Assembly (NCBI RefSeq): GCF_027625935.1
Contig: NZ_CP115300.1
Coordinates: 8,742,001-8,806,000 of the forward strand
Direction of reading: 5' to 3'
Length of the DNA: 64,000 nucleotides
From: Streptomyces camelliae
GTDB taxonomy: Bacteria; Actinomycetota; Actinomycetes; Streptomycetales; Streptomycetaceae
Shown: positions 28,572 to 37,137 of the stretch, in pieces
How positions within the stretch are numbered: position 1 is the first letter of the stretch
Layout of the letters: each line of letters opens with the position of its first letter
The notes under the pieces: generated by a model
What the model was told of the DNA's origin: nothing
The model's database searches: none
Seen by the model: the letters and a program-made list of their open reading frames with translations, nothing else
Made by a program: the position numbers and the translations under genes

Positions 28572-29357
28572 TTGCCGCACCACCGTCACGTCTGCCTCAA
28601 CGGCATCGACGTACACATCGCCGAGCAGGGCGAGGCACCGCTTGTCCTGCTCCTGCACGGTTTTCCGGAGACGCGGTACTCCTGGCGGCACCAGATCGAC
28701 GCACTCGCGGCCGCCGGCTACCGCGTGGTCGCGCCGGACCAGCGCGGCTACGGAACCACCGACCGCCCTGATGGCGTCGACCAGTACACGATCTTCCACC
28801 TCGTCGGTGATGTCGTCGCGCTCATCCGCGAGCTCGGCGAGGAGCAGGCCGTCGTCGTCGGCCACGACTGGGGCGCCATCGTCGGGTGGAACGCCGCGCT
28901 GCTGCGCCCCGAGGCCGTTTGCGGGGTTGTCGGCATCGGCGTGCCGTCGCTCCCGCGCGGACCACTGCCGCCGCTGACCGTCACCAGACAACGCTTCGGC
29001 GAGGGCTTCTACCAGAACTACTTCCAGGAACCCGGAGTCGCGGAGGACGACCTGGCGGCCTTCGTCGACCAGTTCACCGTGAGCGGCTTCACCGGCGCGC
29101 TGAACTGGTACCGCAACTTCGACCGCAGCTGGGAGCTGACCGCCGCGTGGCGGGACGCCCCGATCACCCCGCCGTCGCTGTACATCAGCGGTGAGAACGA
29201 CGTCGTGCGCACCTTCTACGCGATGGACGAGGCCGCGCGGGCGATCGTGCCGGACCTGCGCGGAGTCGTCGACGTGCCGGGGTGCGGCCACTGGACCCAG
29301 CAGGAGCGGCCCGAGGCCGTCACGGACGCGCTGCTGGACTTCTTGCGCGGCCTGTAG
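28572..29357 (+). CDS. Alpha/beta hydrolase, epoxide hydrolase type
   Basis: A 261-residue protein. I chose the TTG at 28572 because GAGGAG lies 7 bases upstream and the frame starts well (LPHHRHVCLNGIDVHIAEQG). Motifs: LLHGFPETRYSWRHQ (oxyanion hole HGFPE), VVVGHDWGAIVGW (Asp nucleophile), Asp in SGENDVVRTFYAM and the catalytic His in GCGHWTQQERPE. Epoxide hydrolases open epoxides to diols; haloalkane dehalogenase activity is a less likely alternative. It converges on the devR-like gene with a gap of 22 bases. Confidence 0.88.
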   Translation: MPHHRHVCLNGIDVHIAEQGEAPLVLLLHGFPETRYSWRHQIDALAAAGYRVVAPDQRGYGTTDRPDGVDQYTIFHLVGDVVALIRELGEEQAVVVGHDWGAIVGWNAALLRPEAVCGVVGIGVPSLPRGPLPPLTVTRQRFGEGFYQNYFQEPGVAEDDLAAFVDQFTVSGFTGALNWYRNFDRSWELTAAWRDAPITPPSLYISGENDVVRTFYAMDEAARAIVPDLRGVVDVPGCGHWTQQERPEAVTDALLDFLRGL

Positions 29358-29379
29358 AAGCCGCTCCCCCGAGAACGCC

Positions 29380-30057
29380 CTAGTCCCGTGGCTCCAGGTG
29401 GGACGCGAGGACCGCCGCCTGGACCCGGCGCTGGACACCGAGCTTGGACAGCATCCGCGAGATGTGGTTCTTGACGGTCTTCTCCGACAGGTACAGCTTC
29501 TTGCCGATCTCCCGGTTGGTCAGACCGTCGCCGATGAGGGTCAGGATGTCCCGCTCCCGGGGCGACAGGCCGGCCAGTTCCGGCGGCAGCGCGGGAGCCA
29601 CGGCCGGATCGCGCAGGGAGTGCATGAGGCGCGCCGTGGTCGCGGGGTCCAGCATCGACTGTCCCGAGGCCACGGTGCGGACCGCCGAGACGAGGTCGGA
29701 ACCCTTGATCTGCTTCAGCACATAGCCGGACGCTCCAGCCATGATCGCGTCCAGCAGGGCCTCCTCGTCGTCGAAGGACGTCAGCATCAGGCACGCGAGC
29801 TCCGGCATCCGGTTGCGCAGTTCCCGGCAGACCGTGATGCCGTCGCCGTCGGGGAGCCGGACGTCCAGTACGGCGACGTGCGGGCGCAGCGCGGGGCCAC
29901 GGGTGAGTGCGTGCTCGGCGGTGTCCGCGTCGCCGACCACCTGGATGTCCGGTTCGGCGTCGAGGAGATCGGCCAGTCCGCGCCGGACGACTTCGTGGTC
30001 GTCCAGCAGGAACACCCGGATCGGGTCCCGCTCGGTGAAGGTGCGTGGCTCGGTCAT
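29380..30057 (-). CDS. devR: NarL/LuxR-family response regulator, DevR (DosR)-like
   Basis: A 225-residue regulator. The receiver domain has the acidic pair in FLLDDHEVVRRGL, the phospho-acceptor Asp in AVLDVRLPDGDG and Lys in GYVLKQIKGSD. The output domain is a LuxR helix-turn-helix, LSPRERDILTLIGDGLTNRE with KTVKNHISRMLSKLGVQRR. The full layout and the VLKQIKGSDL region match mycobacterial DevR and Streptomyces OsdR. It is expected to be phosphorylated by the DevS-like kinase at 40.5 kb. A palindromic box 83-96 bp upstream suggests autoregulation. Confidence 0.9.
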   Translation of the reverse strand: MTEPRTFTERDPIRVFLLDDHEVVRRGLADLLDAEPDIQVVGDADTAEHALTRGPALRPHVAVLDVRLPDGDGITVCRELRNRMPELACLMLTSFDDEEALLDAIMAGASGYVLKQIKGSDLVSAVRTVASGQSMLDPATTARLMHSLRDPAVAPALPPELAGLSPRERDILTLIGDGLTNREIGKKLYLSEKTVKNHISRMLSKLGVQRRVQAAVLASHLEPRD

Positions 30058-30136
30058 GACGACCTCTCGTTCCCCGGTGACGGACAGACTGCGGGCCGTT
30101 CGTGAGGCCGATCATGACCTTTCGGGGCCGAACGCA

Positions 30137-30811
30137 CTAGGGCCGTCCGGCCCCACTCGCCTGCCGGGCGCCGTGCGCGAGGTCGAACCGCACGTCCACC
30201 ACCCCTTCGACGGCCCGTACCAGGCGTGCGGCCACCGGGATCAGCGCGCTGTCGCGGATGTGGCCCGTCAGGGTGACGATGCCGTCCGCCACCTCCACCT
30301 GGACGGCCGAGGTGGACAGCGGGAAGAGGTACGACACGATCTCGCGCCGGACCTCCCCCGCGATGTCCTCGTCGTCGCGCAGGAAGACCTTGAGCAGGTC
30401 GGCACGGCTGACGATGCCCTGGAGCAGCCCGGTCTCGTCGACGACGGGCAGCCGTTTGACGCCGCCCCGCGCCATGAGCCGTGCGGCCTCGGCGACGGTG
30501 GCGCTCGCCCGGACGGTGAGGGCGGGGGAGGACATCAGGTCGCCCGCGGTCATCCCCTCGGCCTTCGCCACGTCGACCGGCTGACGCAGCTGGAGGTAGG
30601 CCGCGTCCGGGGCGTCCCGCAGCTCCTCCTTGGGCAGCAGGTCGGCCTCGGAGACGACACCGACCACCCGGCCCTCGCCCTCGATCACGGGGAGGGCGCT
30701 GACCTGCCAGTCCTGCATCAGCTGCACGATTTCCTTGAACGGGGCCCGCCGGCCGATGGCGGCGACCGTCTGGGTCATGACATCGCTGACGATGTGCGAG
30801 GTGCCGTGCAT
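30137..30811 (-). CDS. CBS-BON domain protein
   Basis: A 224-residue protein. ATG 30811 is preferred because GGAG lies 6 bases upstream, although an in-frame ATG four codons earlier exists. CBS1 runs from VSDVMTQTVAAIGRRAPFKE to VVGVVSEADLLPKEEL. CBS2 runs from AGDLMSSPALTVRASATVAE to GIVSRADLLKVFLRDD. The C-terminal BON domain is VQVEVADGIVTLTGHIRDSA. CBS modules sense adenylates, and BON domains bind membranes or ligands. Two paralogues lie at 42.4 and 43.8 kb. It has its own box at 30878. Confidence 0.9.
   Translation of the reverse strand: MHGTSHIVSDVMTQTVAAIGRRAPFKEIVQLMQDWQVSALPVIEGEGRVVGVVSEADLLPKEELRDAPDAAYLQLRQPVDVAKAEGMTAGDLMSSPALTVRASATVAEAARLMARGGVKRLPVVDETGLLQGIVSRADLLKVFLRDDEDIAGEVRREIVSYLFPLSTSAVQVEVADGIVTLTGHIRDSALIPVAARLVRAVEGVVDVRFDLAHGARQASGAGRP
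30140..30153. promoter_or_regulatory. Palindrome GGGCC-GTCC-GGCCC upstream of devR
   Basis: Five-base arms with a 4-base spacer, 83-96 bp before the devR ATG. It overlaps the last codons of the upstream CBS-BON gene, so any promoter here starts inside that gene's 3' end. A half site GGGGCCGAACG follows at 30124-30134. Confidence 0.5.
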
Positions 30812-30877
30812 GGTGAGCTCCATCGGGTCTGCATGGGTCCTGCCCTACCAGCCTGTGCCGGTGCGGGACGCCTGGCC

Positions 30878-30895
30878 AGGGGCCACCCGGCCCCT
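30878..30895. promoter_or_regulatory. Palindrome AGGGGCC-ACCC-GGCCCCT
   Basis: Seven-base perfect arms around a 4-base spacer, 67-84 bp upstream of the CBS-BON ATG at 30811. It is one of the best examples of the repeated box. Confidence 0.55.
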
Positions 30896-30899
30896 CGCA

Positions 30900-31135
30900 G
30901 CGGCTCGGCCGGCATGCGGGCCCGGCGTGCACGACGAGCGGGCCGAGCACCGCGGCGGGCATGCGGGGCAGCAGCGGCCTGAGGAACAGCAGGACGACGA
31001 GGACGGCCGCCCCGCGACCAGGGAGTACGCCTGGCCGCGGGCGCCCGCCGAGGCCGCGAGCGCCGTGTGGCCGGCACCTGCGACGGAGAATCGGGGCAGC
31101 GCTGAGACGAAACGGGACACGACCCTCCCCCGTGA
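30900..31135 (-). pseudogene. SulP-type permease fragment
   Basis: The minus strand reads VSRFVSALPRFSVAGAGHTA then LAASAGARGQAYSLVAG. After a one-base shift near 31010 it continues AVLVVLLFLRPLLPRMPAAV then LGPLVVHAG. The order (small Gly-rich loop, hydrophobic helix, VLG-VV strand) matches transmembrane helices in the later part of SulP anion permeases, compared with the intact one at 56-58 kb. No start or N-terminal half exists. The remaining bases to 31420 hold the boxes listed next and no gene. Confidence 0.45.
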
Positions 31136-31320
31136 CAGGGACGCCCGTGAGCCGGGTGGCAGCCCGACCGTGACGGCCGGTGCGGCCGCCTGTGAGGCGC
31201 AGCGGCCGGACTCGCCGGCAGCCAGGGGACCTACCACCGCGGCCGTCATCAGCGCTCCGTCGGCTCCGCCGACAGGGCCGTTCCGCCTCGTGCCGGACGC
31301 CGTCGGGGGAACCCGGACAC

Positions 31321-31358
31321 CGGGGCCGTTCGGCCCCGCGCAGGGACCTGCGGCCCCT
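31321..31358. promoter_or_regulatory. Perfect palindrome CGGGGCCG-TT-CGGCCCCG plus a second imperfect box
   Basis: The first site has 8-bp perfect arms (31321-31338). The second, AGGGACCTGCGGCCCCT (31342-31358), is centred about 20 bp away, two helical turns, as paired DosR boxes often are. They lie 63-100 bp before the ATG of the USP pair at 31421. Confidence 0.6.
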
Positions 31359-31420
31359 GACCGTGCGGCCCTGGCGTCACCACGCTGGTATCGGATTCCT
31401 CGTCCCTGGGAGGTGCGGCC

Positions 31421-32326
31421 ATGACCCGACCCATCACCGTAGGCCTCGACGACTCGGCCGAGAGCCGGGCAGCCGCCGAATGGGCGGCCCGGGAAGCCCG
31501 TCTGCGCGGACTGCCGGTGAAGCTCCTGCACGCCTTCGAGCCCGCGCCCGTGCCCGTGGCCCAGGCACCGCTGCTCGGCACCGAGACCGGTCAGGACTGG
31601 GCGGCGAGCATTCCGGCCGAGGCCGCGGAAGGGCTTCGGCTGCGCCACCCGGGTGTCGAGGTGATCGTCGACCGGGTCACCGGCGAACCCTCCCAGGCCC
31701 TGGCCGAGGCGGCGGACGCGGCGGAGATGCTGGTGCTGGGCTCGCGCGGCTTCGGCGGGATCGGCGGGTTCATGGTCGGCTCGGTCAGCCTGTCCGTCAT
31801 CGCCCACGCCGCCCGTCCGGTGGTGCTGGTGCGCGCAGGGGAGCAGGCCGCCGACGAACACCGGACGGACCCCGCGGGCATCCCGTCGGCCGCGACGCCC
31901 TTCCGGCCCGTCGTCGTCGGCCTCGACACCGACGACGTGGACGAGACGCTGATGGAGTTCGCCTTCGACGCCGCCGCACGCCGTGGGGCGTCCCTGAGGA
32001 TCGTGCACGGCTGGCCGGAGCCGCCCACCGCCTTCTACCGCTTCTACGGCGACGCGGAACTCTACGGCACCCTCGCGCGTCAGCAGGCGGCCGCCCTGAG
32101 CGAGGCGGTGCGCCCTTGGCGGCAGAAGTTCCCCGGCGTCGACGTGATCGAGGCGAGCCGCTGCGGAAGCGCCGCGCAGGTCCTCGTCACCGCCTCGCGC
32201 GACGCCTCCCTGACCGTGGTCGGCCGGCGCATCCGGACCAACCCGTTCGGCGCCCACATCGGTCACGTCACCCACGCCGTACTGCACCACGTCGTCGCGC
32301 CCGTCGCGGTCGTCGCCCACGGCTGA
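31421..32326 (+). CDS. Universal stress protein, tandem USP domains
   Basis: A 301-residue protein from ATG 31421 behind GGGAGG. Domain one has GSRGFGGIGGFMVGSVS, a functional nucleotide signature. Domain two has GRRIRTNPFGAHIGHVT, degenerate. The first domain starts ITVGLDDSAESR instead of VGVDGS, a small departure from the family. It is first of a two-gene operon with the next USP (41-base gap), under the paired boxes at 31321-31358. Confidence 0.92.
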   Translation: MTRPITVGLDDSAESRAAAEWAAREARLRGLPVKLLHAFEPAPVPVAQAPLLGTETGQDWAASIPAEAAEGLRLRHPGVEVIVDRVTGEPSQALAEAADAAEMLVLGSRGFGGIGGFMVGSVSLSVIAHAARPVVLVRAGEQAADEHRTDPAGIPSAATPFRPVVVGLDTDDVDETLMEFAFDAAARRGASLRIVHGWPEPPTAFYRFYGDAELYGTLARQQAAALSEAVRPWRQKFPGVDVIEASRCGSAAQVLVTASRDASLTVVGRRIRTNPFGAHIGHVTHAVLHHVVAPVAVVAHG

Positions 32327-32367
32327 GGTGCGGCGAGGACGAGGCAAGCAACCGAGGAGAGGGAAGC

Positions 32368-33270
32368 ATGGCGGATCTTCCGATCGTCGTGGGCGTGGAC
32401 GGCTCGGAACCGAGCCTGCGGGCCGTGGACTGGGCGGCGGACGAGGCCGCCCTGCGCGGGGCGCCGCTGCGGCTGGTGTACGCCTCGCTCTGGGACCGCT
32501 ACGAAGGCGCCCTGATCGCGCAGGAACTCGGCAGACCGGTGGAGGAGGTGACGGCACCGGACGTCGTCGGCACCGCCCGGCAACGGGCCGCGCGCCGCCG
32601 GCCCGAGGTGCAGGTCAGCACGGACGTACTGCCCGACGAGCCGGAGTACGGGCTCGTGCGGGAGAGCCGCACCGCCCGCGCCGTCGTGCTGGGCTGCCGG
32701 GGCCGCAGCGGGATCACCGAGGCCCTCCTCGGCTCCGTCGGTGTCACGGTCGCCGGGCACGCGCACTGCCCGGTCGTCGTGCTGCGCGGCAGCCATGACA
32801 ACCAGGCCCGGTCCGGGACCCGGGGCCGTATCGTCCTCGGCGTCGCCGGGAAACGCGAGGGCGCGGCCGCCGTACGGTTCGCGGCCGAGGAGGCGCTGCT
32901 GCGCGGAGTGCCGCTGGAAGCCGTACGAGCCTGGCGCCGTCCCGGGCACGCGACCACGGGCCATCCGCCCCCGGACTTCGTCCAGGGGTACCCCCAGCTC
33001 GCCGGCACGCCGGCGCACCTCCACGAGCTGCAGGCCGCCGAGGCGGTGGAGGATGCCCTGCGGGATGTACCGGCCGACCTCGAAGTGCACCCCCGCACCG
33101 TCGAGGGCCACGCCCGCGACGCCCTGCTCGCCGCGTCCCACGAGGCCGACCTGCTCGTCGTCGGATCCCGGCGCCGGCACGGTCACTACGGACTCCAGCT
33201 CGGCCGCGTCGCCCACGGCGTACTGCACCACGCGGCGTGCCCCGTGGCCGTCGTACCCGAGCCTTCCTGA
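32368..33270 (+). CDS. Universal stress protein, tandem USP domains
   Basis: A 300-residue protein from ATG 32368 behind GAGGAGAGGG. Domain one: GCRGRSGITEALLGSVG, complete. Domain two: GSRRRHGHYGLQLGRVA, missing the final Gly-Ser. Residues 20-45 (DEAALRGAPLRLVYASLWDR) match the USPs at 14 and 21.8 kb closely. It is second gene of an operon with the USP at 31.4 kb. Confidence 0.92.
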   Translation: MADLPIVVGVDGSEPSLRAVDWAADEAALRGAPLRLVYASLWDRYEGALIAQELGRPVEEVTAPDVVGTARQRAARRRPEVQVSTDVLPDEPEYGLVRESRTARAVVLGCRGRSGITEALLGSVGVTVAGHAHCPVVVLRGSHDNQARSGTRGRIVLGVAGKREGAAAVRFAAEEALLRGVPLEAVRAWRRPGHATTGHPPPDFVQGYPQLAGTPAHLHELQAAEAVEDALRDVPADLEVHPRTVEGHARDALLAASHEADLLVVGSRRRHGHYGLQLGRVAHGVLHHAACPVAVVPEPS

Positions 33271-33371
33271 CCGGACCGGCGAACCGAGACGGCGCGCATC
33301 CCGCCGGGCACTCCTGAGCCACCACCGGCACGCGCCGGGTCCGCACGGCCGAGTCGCTGCTCCTCGGAGGG

Positions 33372-34535
33372 CTACGGAAGGGGCTGGTGCGGTCCTTCGG
33401 GGCCGGGGTGCGCCGTGCCGGCCGGCCAGGCCAGGGCGCGGGTGACATCGGCGACGGTGAGGATGCCCACGAGCCGGCCGCCGTCCAGGACCAGGGCACG
33501 CCGGACCGGGCTCTCCTGGAGACGGGGAAGCAGGTCGAGCACGGGCTCGTCCGGAGCCGCTGTCAGGACCTCGGTGAGCGGGCGCATCACGTCGCCGACG
33601 GTCGTGTGCGCACGCTCCTGCGGTGGGGTCCGGTCCACGCGCCGCACCGTGACCAGGCCGGCGACCGACCCGTCCGCCGCCAGGACCGGGAACGCCGAGT
33701 GCCGGTAGGGACCGAAGGGACCCTCGGCCAGGAAGTCGGAGAGCGCCGCCGTCGCGGGGACGGTGACCGGGTCCGGAGTCATGACCCGGCTGACCGGAAC
33801 GCCGTCCAGGACGCCCCGCAGCTGTGCCTGACGGGCCTCGGCGGTGGCCGCGGCGATGAGGAACCACCCGATCAGCGCGGGCCACAGACCGGTGATGTCG
33901 CCCGCGAACAGGACGTCCGCGAACCCGGTCAGCACCATGAACCAGCCGAGCACCCGGCCCGCCGCCGTGGCGCCCCGGGTGGCCCGCAGGCGGTCGCCGG
34001 TGCGGTGCCACAGATAGGCCCGCAGCAGCCGCCCGCCGTCCAGCGGAGCGGCGGGCAGCGCGTTGAAGACGGCCAGCAGCACATTGATCGCGGCCAGCCA
34101 GACGGCCGCCTCGACCACCAGCCCCGACGCGTGCACCGCGCGCAGCCCCACCGCGACGCCCGCGAGTACGGCACCGGCCAGCAGGCTCGTCAGGGGACCC
34201 ACCGCAGCGATCCGCAGCTCGGCGGCCGGAGACGGCGCCTCGCCGCGCAGCCGGGCGGCACCGCCCAGCATCCACAGCGTGATGCCTTCCACCTGCACGC
34301 CGTTGCGCCGGGCGACCACGGCGTGCGCCAGTTCGTGCGCGAGCAGGGAGGCGAGGAAGACGACGGCGGTCAGGACGGCGAGCGCCCAGTACGCCACGGG
34401 GGAGTGACCGGGGTGGGCGGCGGGGAGACGCCCGCGTGCCAGCGCGACGGTGATGAGGGCGAAGATGACCAGGACGCTCCAGTGGAGGCCGATGCGGACC
34501 CCGGCGATCCGGCCGAGGGGCAGTGTCTCGTCCAT
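33372..34535 (-). CDS. Site-2-type membrane metalloprotease (M50B) with CBS domains
   Basis: A 387-residue polytopic protein from ATG 34535. Zinc protease motifs: LLAHELAHAVV (HExxH) and NALPAAPLDGGRLL (the PxxPxDGG-type third ligand). Five to six hydrophobic segments cover residues 15-225. Two CBS domains follow (VSRVMTPDPVTVPATAALSD and VGDVMRPLTEVLTAAPDEPV). Relatives such as mycobacterial Rip3 cut membrane proteins inside the bilayer, with the CBS module tuning activity to nucleotides. A GGGAC-N5-GTCCC dyad lies 133-147 bp upstream. Confidence 0.92.
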   Translation of the reverse strand: MDETLPLGRIAGVRIGLHWSVLVIFALITVALARGRLPAAHPGHSPVAYWALAVLTAVVFLASLLAHELAHAVVARRNGVQVEGITLWMLGGAARLRGEAPSPAAELRIAAVGPLTSLLAGAVLAGVAVGLRAVHASGLVVEAAVWLAAINVLLAVFNALPAAPLDGGRLLRAYLWHRTGDRLRATRGATAAGRVLGWFMVLTGFADVLFAGDITGLWPALIGWFLIAAATAEARQAQLRGVLDGVPVSRVMTPDPVTVPATAALSDFLAEGPFGPYRHSAFPVLAADGSVAGLVTVRRVDRTPPQERAHTTVGDVMRPLTEVLTAAPDEPVLDLLPRLQESPVRRALVLDGGRLVGILTVADVTRALAWPAGTAHPGPEGPHQPLP

Positions 34536-34667
34536 GAACCTCGCCTCGCCTTCCGCCGCGCACCGCAAGGGCCACCACTTCCGCGCTCCTGCCGCGAAGC
34601 ACGTCCGGGGCACCTTCAGCGTGCGGCGCCCGGCGTTCCCGCCGCAGGGGCCGGTCGGCTCTCGTCG

Positions 34668-34682
34668 GGGACGGTCGGTCCC
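34668..34682. promoter_or_regulatory. Dyad GGGAC-GGTCG-GTCCC
   Basis: Arms identical to the core of the mycobacterial DosR box (GGGAC...GTCCC) but with a 5-base spacer. It lies upstream of the M50 protease gene, in what used to be the 3' end of the Rv1733c-like pseudogene. A weaker GGGGCCGGTCGGCTC sits at 34647-34661. Confidence 0.4.
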
Positions 34683-34729
34683 GGCGCGGCCGCCGGGACG
34701 GGGCGTACCGGGCGGGCGCTCGACCGGGC

Positions 34730-35295
34730 CGGCCGCGCCGGTGGCCCCAGCGGGGCTCCGCCACATCCCGCTCGCGGTCCCAGCGGGCCACGCACCGCCG
34801 GTCGAGCCGCGCCCGCGTGAACGCCGCCGCCCCGCATGCCGGAGCGGCAACAGCGAGGCCGGCCGCGGCGCCGAAGAAACCGGCCTCGACGGTCTCCTCG
34901 GCAGGGCCCGTCGGCTTCGCGGGAGTCAGCCGGCCCCGGTCGTCCTGCCGGACCAGCACCCGGAGCCCGGCCCGCAGGCCCGCGTCGACCAGTGTCTGTC
35001 CGGTGTGCCAGGTGCCGTCCGATGCCGCCCAGCGCACCACCGCCCGGATCTGGGCCGTCCGCCGACGGAGCGGACACGGCGCCGCCCGCCGCGTCGGCCA
35101 GGAGTACGGCACGGACGGCGTGCCGGTGCGCGCGCCGGCTGCTGCGCGAACACGTCCCCGGCGGCACGGGCCGCCCTCAGCCCGGCGACCCGCCGCCGAC
35201 CCGCACGACCACCCAGAGGGCCAGGACGATCCACGCCTCGGCCACGTCCTCGCGCCGCGCAGCGGATTGTCGCGCCAACGCCACAGCGGATTCCT
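34730..35295 (-). pseudogene. Rv1733c-family membrane protein, frameshifted
   Basis: Read against the intact paralogue at 43.1 kb, the minus strand gives LWRWRDNPLRG, then in another frame REDVAEAWIVLALWVVVRVG. It continues LRAARAAGDVFAQQPARA, then HAVRAVLLADAAGGAV, and finally AVVRWAASDGTWHTGQTLVD and RLDRRCVARWDRERDVAEPR. At least three frame changes are needed. The family has two membrane helices around an extracytoplasmic domain and is DosR-induced in mycobacteria. It abuts the STAS gene stop, and no start codon remains. Confidence 0.75.
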
Positions 35296-35303
35296 GACGT
35301 TCG

Positions 35304-35738
35304 TCAGAACACCTCCTCGTCGCGTGGCGCCGCCGTCGACACCGCCTCAGGGCCGGGGGCGGAGACCTCGGGGCGGGGGAGACGGGGATGCGCGTCGAAG
35401 ACGTCGCGCAGCCCGGTGGCGCGCAGCACCCGCTGGAAACCCGCGTCGTCCGTGACCAGCCGCAGCCGGCCCCGCCGGGCACGTACCCGGTTGCGCGCCC
35501 GGCACAGGACGCCCAGCCCGGCGCAGTCGATGAACGTGACCGGACGCAGATCCAGCGCCAGATCGGGCCGAGCGTCCGCGGTGAGCCTGTCCAGCCGTGC
35601 CGACAGCGCCGGCGCCGTGAGCACGTCGATCTCGCCGAGCAGGGGTACGACTGTCGCTCCGCCGGGAGCGGGGCGGGATCCGGCCGGCAGAGGGATGCGG
35701 TGCTCGTCGGTCACGACCGGCGGGTGGTTCAAGACCAT
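35304..35738 (-). CDS. STAS-domain anti-sigma factor antagonist-like protein
   Basis: A 144-residue protein with a STAS domain at residues 25-115 (VVPLLGEIDVLTAPALSARL and VTFIDCAGLGVLCRARN). In SpoIIAA-type antagonists the residue before the Gly of this loop is the phosphorylated Ser; here the loop reads DCAG, so switching by phosphorylation at that place is not possible. The start at ATG 35738 has no strong ribosome site and is uncertain. A partner ATPase of the anti-sigma type occurs at 55.8 kb, but a link is only a guess. Confidence 0.8.
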   Translation of the reverse strand: MVLNHPPVVTDEHRIPLPAGSRPAPGGATVVPLLGEIDVLTAPALSARLDRLTADARPDLALDLRPVTFIDCAGLGVLCRARNRVRARRGRLRLVTDDAGFQRVLRATGLRDVFDAHPRLPRPEVSAPGPEAVSTAAPRDEEVF

Positions 35739-35867
35739 GGGCAGATCGAACCGGGCAGGCAGGGGCGGTCGACAGGGCTGTCCGGCCCTGGCCGTCGGTC
35801 CGTCCGGAGGTACCCGCGCCGCCGGTGAGGGCCGGGGGCTCCTGCGGCACGGTCCGGTCCGAGGTGA

Positions 35868-35881
35868 GGGCCGTACGGCCC
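35868..35881. promoter_or_regulatory. Palindrome GGGCC-GTAC-GGCCC
   Basis: A perfect 14-bp palindrome between the STAS gene (start 130 bp away, minus) and the alcohol dehydrogenase gene (start 108 bp away, plus). It belongs to the same box family as the others. Confidence 0.5.
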
Positions 35882-35988
35882 AAGCGGAACGGTTCGCGTG
35901 CTGGCGAAGCTGAGCGTGCGGGTGGTGTCCGGCCCCGCGCCGGACACGCCGATCCCGCGACGACCGGCCGAAGAGGGTGAGGAACGCC

Positions 35989-37056
35989 ATGAAGGGCTTC
36001 GTCTTCCAAGGTGCCGGACAGGCGTCCTGGCAGGACGTCCCGGACCCCGGCATCAAGGAGCCGACCGACGCGATCGTGCAGGTCGGCGTCGTGACGATCT
36101 GCGGGACGGATCTGCACATCCTCAAGGGCGACGTGCCCGAGGTGAGCCCCGGCACGGTCCTCGGCCACGAGGCGGTCGGAGAGATCGTCGAGGTCGGCAG
36201 CGACGTACGCGGCGTGCGGCCCGGGGACCGGGTGCTGATGTCCTGCATCACCTCCTGCGGCCGGTGCCGCTTCTGCCGGGAGCGGCGCTACGGCCAGTGC
36301 CGGGGCGGCGGGGGCTGGATCCTCGGCCGTCTGATCGACGGCACCCAGGCCGAGTACGTGCGCGTCCCGCACGCCGACCTGTCCGTCCACCCGCTGCCCG
36401 CCACCGTCCGCAGTGAGGACGCCGTCCTGTTCGCGGACATCTTCCCGACCTCCTACGAGGTGGGTGTCCGCAACGGGCAGGTGCGGCCCGGAGACACCGT
36501 GGCCGTGGTCGGCGCCGGGCCGATCGGACTCGCCGCGATCGCCACGGCCCGGTTGTTGTCCCCCGAGCGGATCATCGCCGTGGACCTGGCCCCGGCCCGG
36601 CTGGAGGCGGCCCACCGGCTCGGCGCCGACGCGGTCGCGGACGCCCGGGAGGCCCCCGGCCAGCTGGTCGCCGACCTGACCGACGGGCTCGGCGCGGACG
36701 TGGTCATGGAGGCGGTCGGCGTCCCGGAGAGCTTCGAGCTGTGCACCCGCATGGTCCGCCCGGGCGGGCACGTGGCCAACATCGGCGTGCACGGCAAACC
36801 GGCCACGCTGCACCTCGAAGAGCTGTGGAGCAAGGACGTGACCATCACGACGGGCCTGGTGGACACCTACTCCACCCCGACCCTGCTGCGGATGGCCGCC
36901 GCCGGCCGGCTGCCCACCGGGCACCTGGTCACCCACACCTTCCCGGTGGAGCAGATGGAGGAGGCCTACGACGTCTTCGCCAAGGCCGCCGAGACCGGCG
37001 CGCTCAAGGTGGCGCTCGGCGGCGAGCGGTACGACGTGGCCGTTCCCACGGACTGA
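35989..37056 (+). CDS. Zinc-dependent alcohol dehydrogenase (MDR family)
   Basis: A 355-residue paralogue of the 17.4 kb enzyme. ATG 35989 is taken because GAGG sits 7 bases upstream. Catalytic zinc: CGTDLHILKGD and LGHEAVGEIV. Structural zinc: CGRCRFCRERRYGQC, complete. NAD-binding: VAVVGAGPIGLAAIATARLL with the acidic residue in VDLAPARLEA. Substrate-site pieces such as FPTSYEVGVRNGQVRPGDTV are shared almost word for word with the paralogue. Likely role: alcohol/aldehyde interconversion for redox balance in hypoxia (inference). Confidence 0.92.
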   Translation: MKGFVFQGAGQASWQDVPDPGIKEPTDAIVQVGVVTICGTDLHILKGDVPEVSPGTVLGHEAVGEIVEVGSDVRGVRPGDRVLMSCITSCGRCRFCRERRYGQCRGGGGWILGRLIDGTQAEYVRVPHADLSVHPLPATVRSEDAVLFADIFPTSYEVGVRNGQVRPGDTVAVVGAGPIGLAAIATARLLSPERIIAVDLAPARLEAAHRLGADAVADAREAPGQLVADLTDGLGADVVMEAVGVPESFELCTRMVRPGGHVANIGVHGKPATLHLEELWSKDVTITTGLVDTYSTPTLLRMAAAGRLPTGHLVTHTFPVEQMEEAYDVFAKAAETGALKVALGGERYDVAVPTD

Positions 37057-37137
37057 ACGGGAAGGGAAGCAGGGTCCCCGGACAGGACAGCGAGCCGGAG
37101 TCGCCGAGGTGGTGCGCAGCCCGGTGCGCGCACCGCC

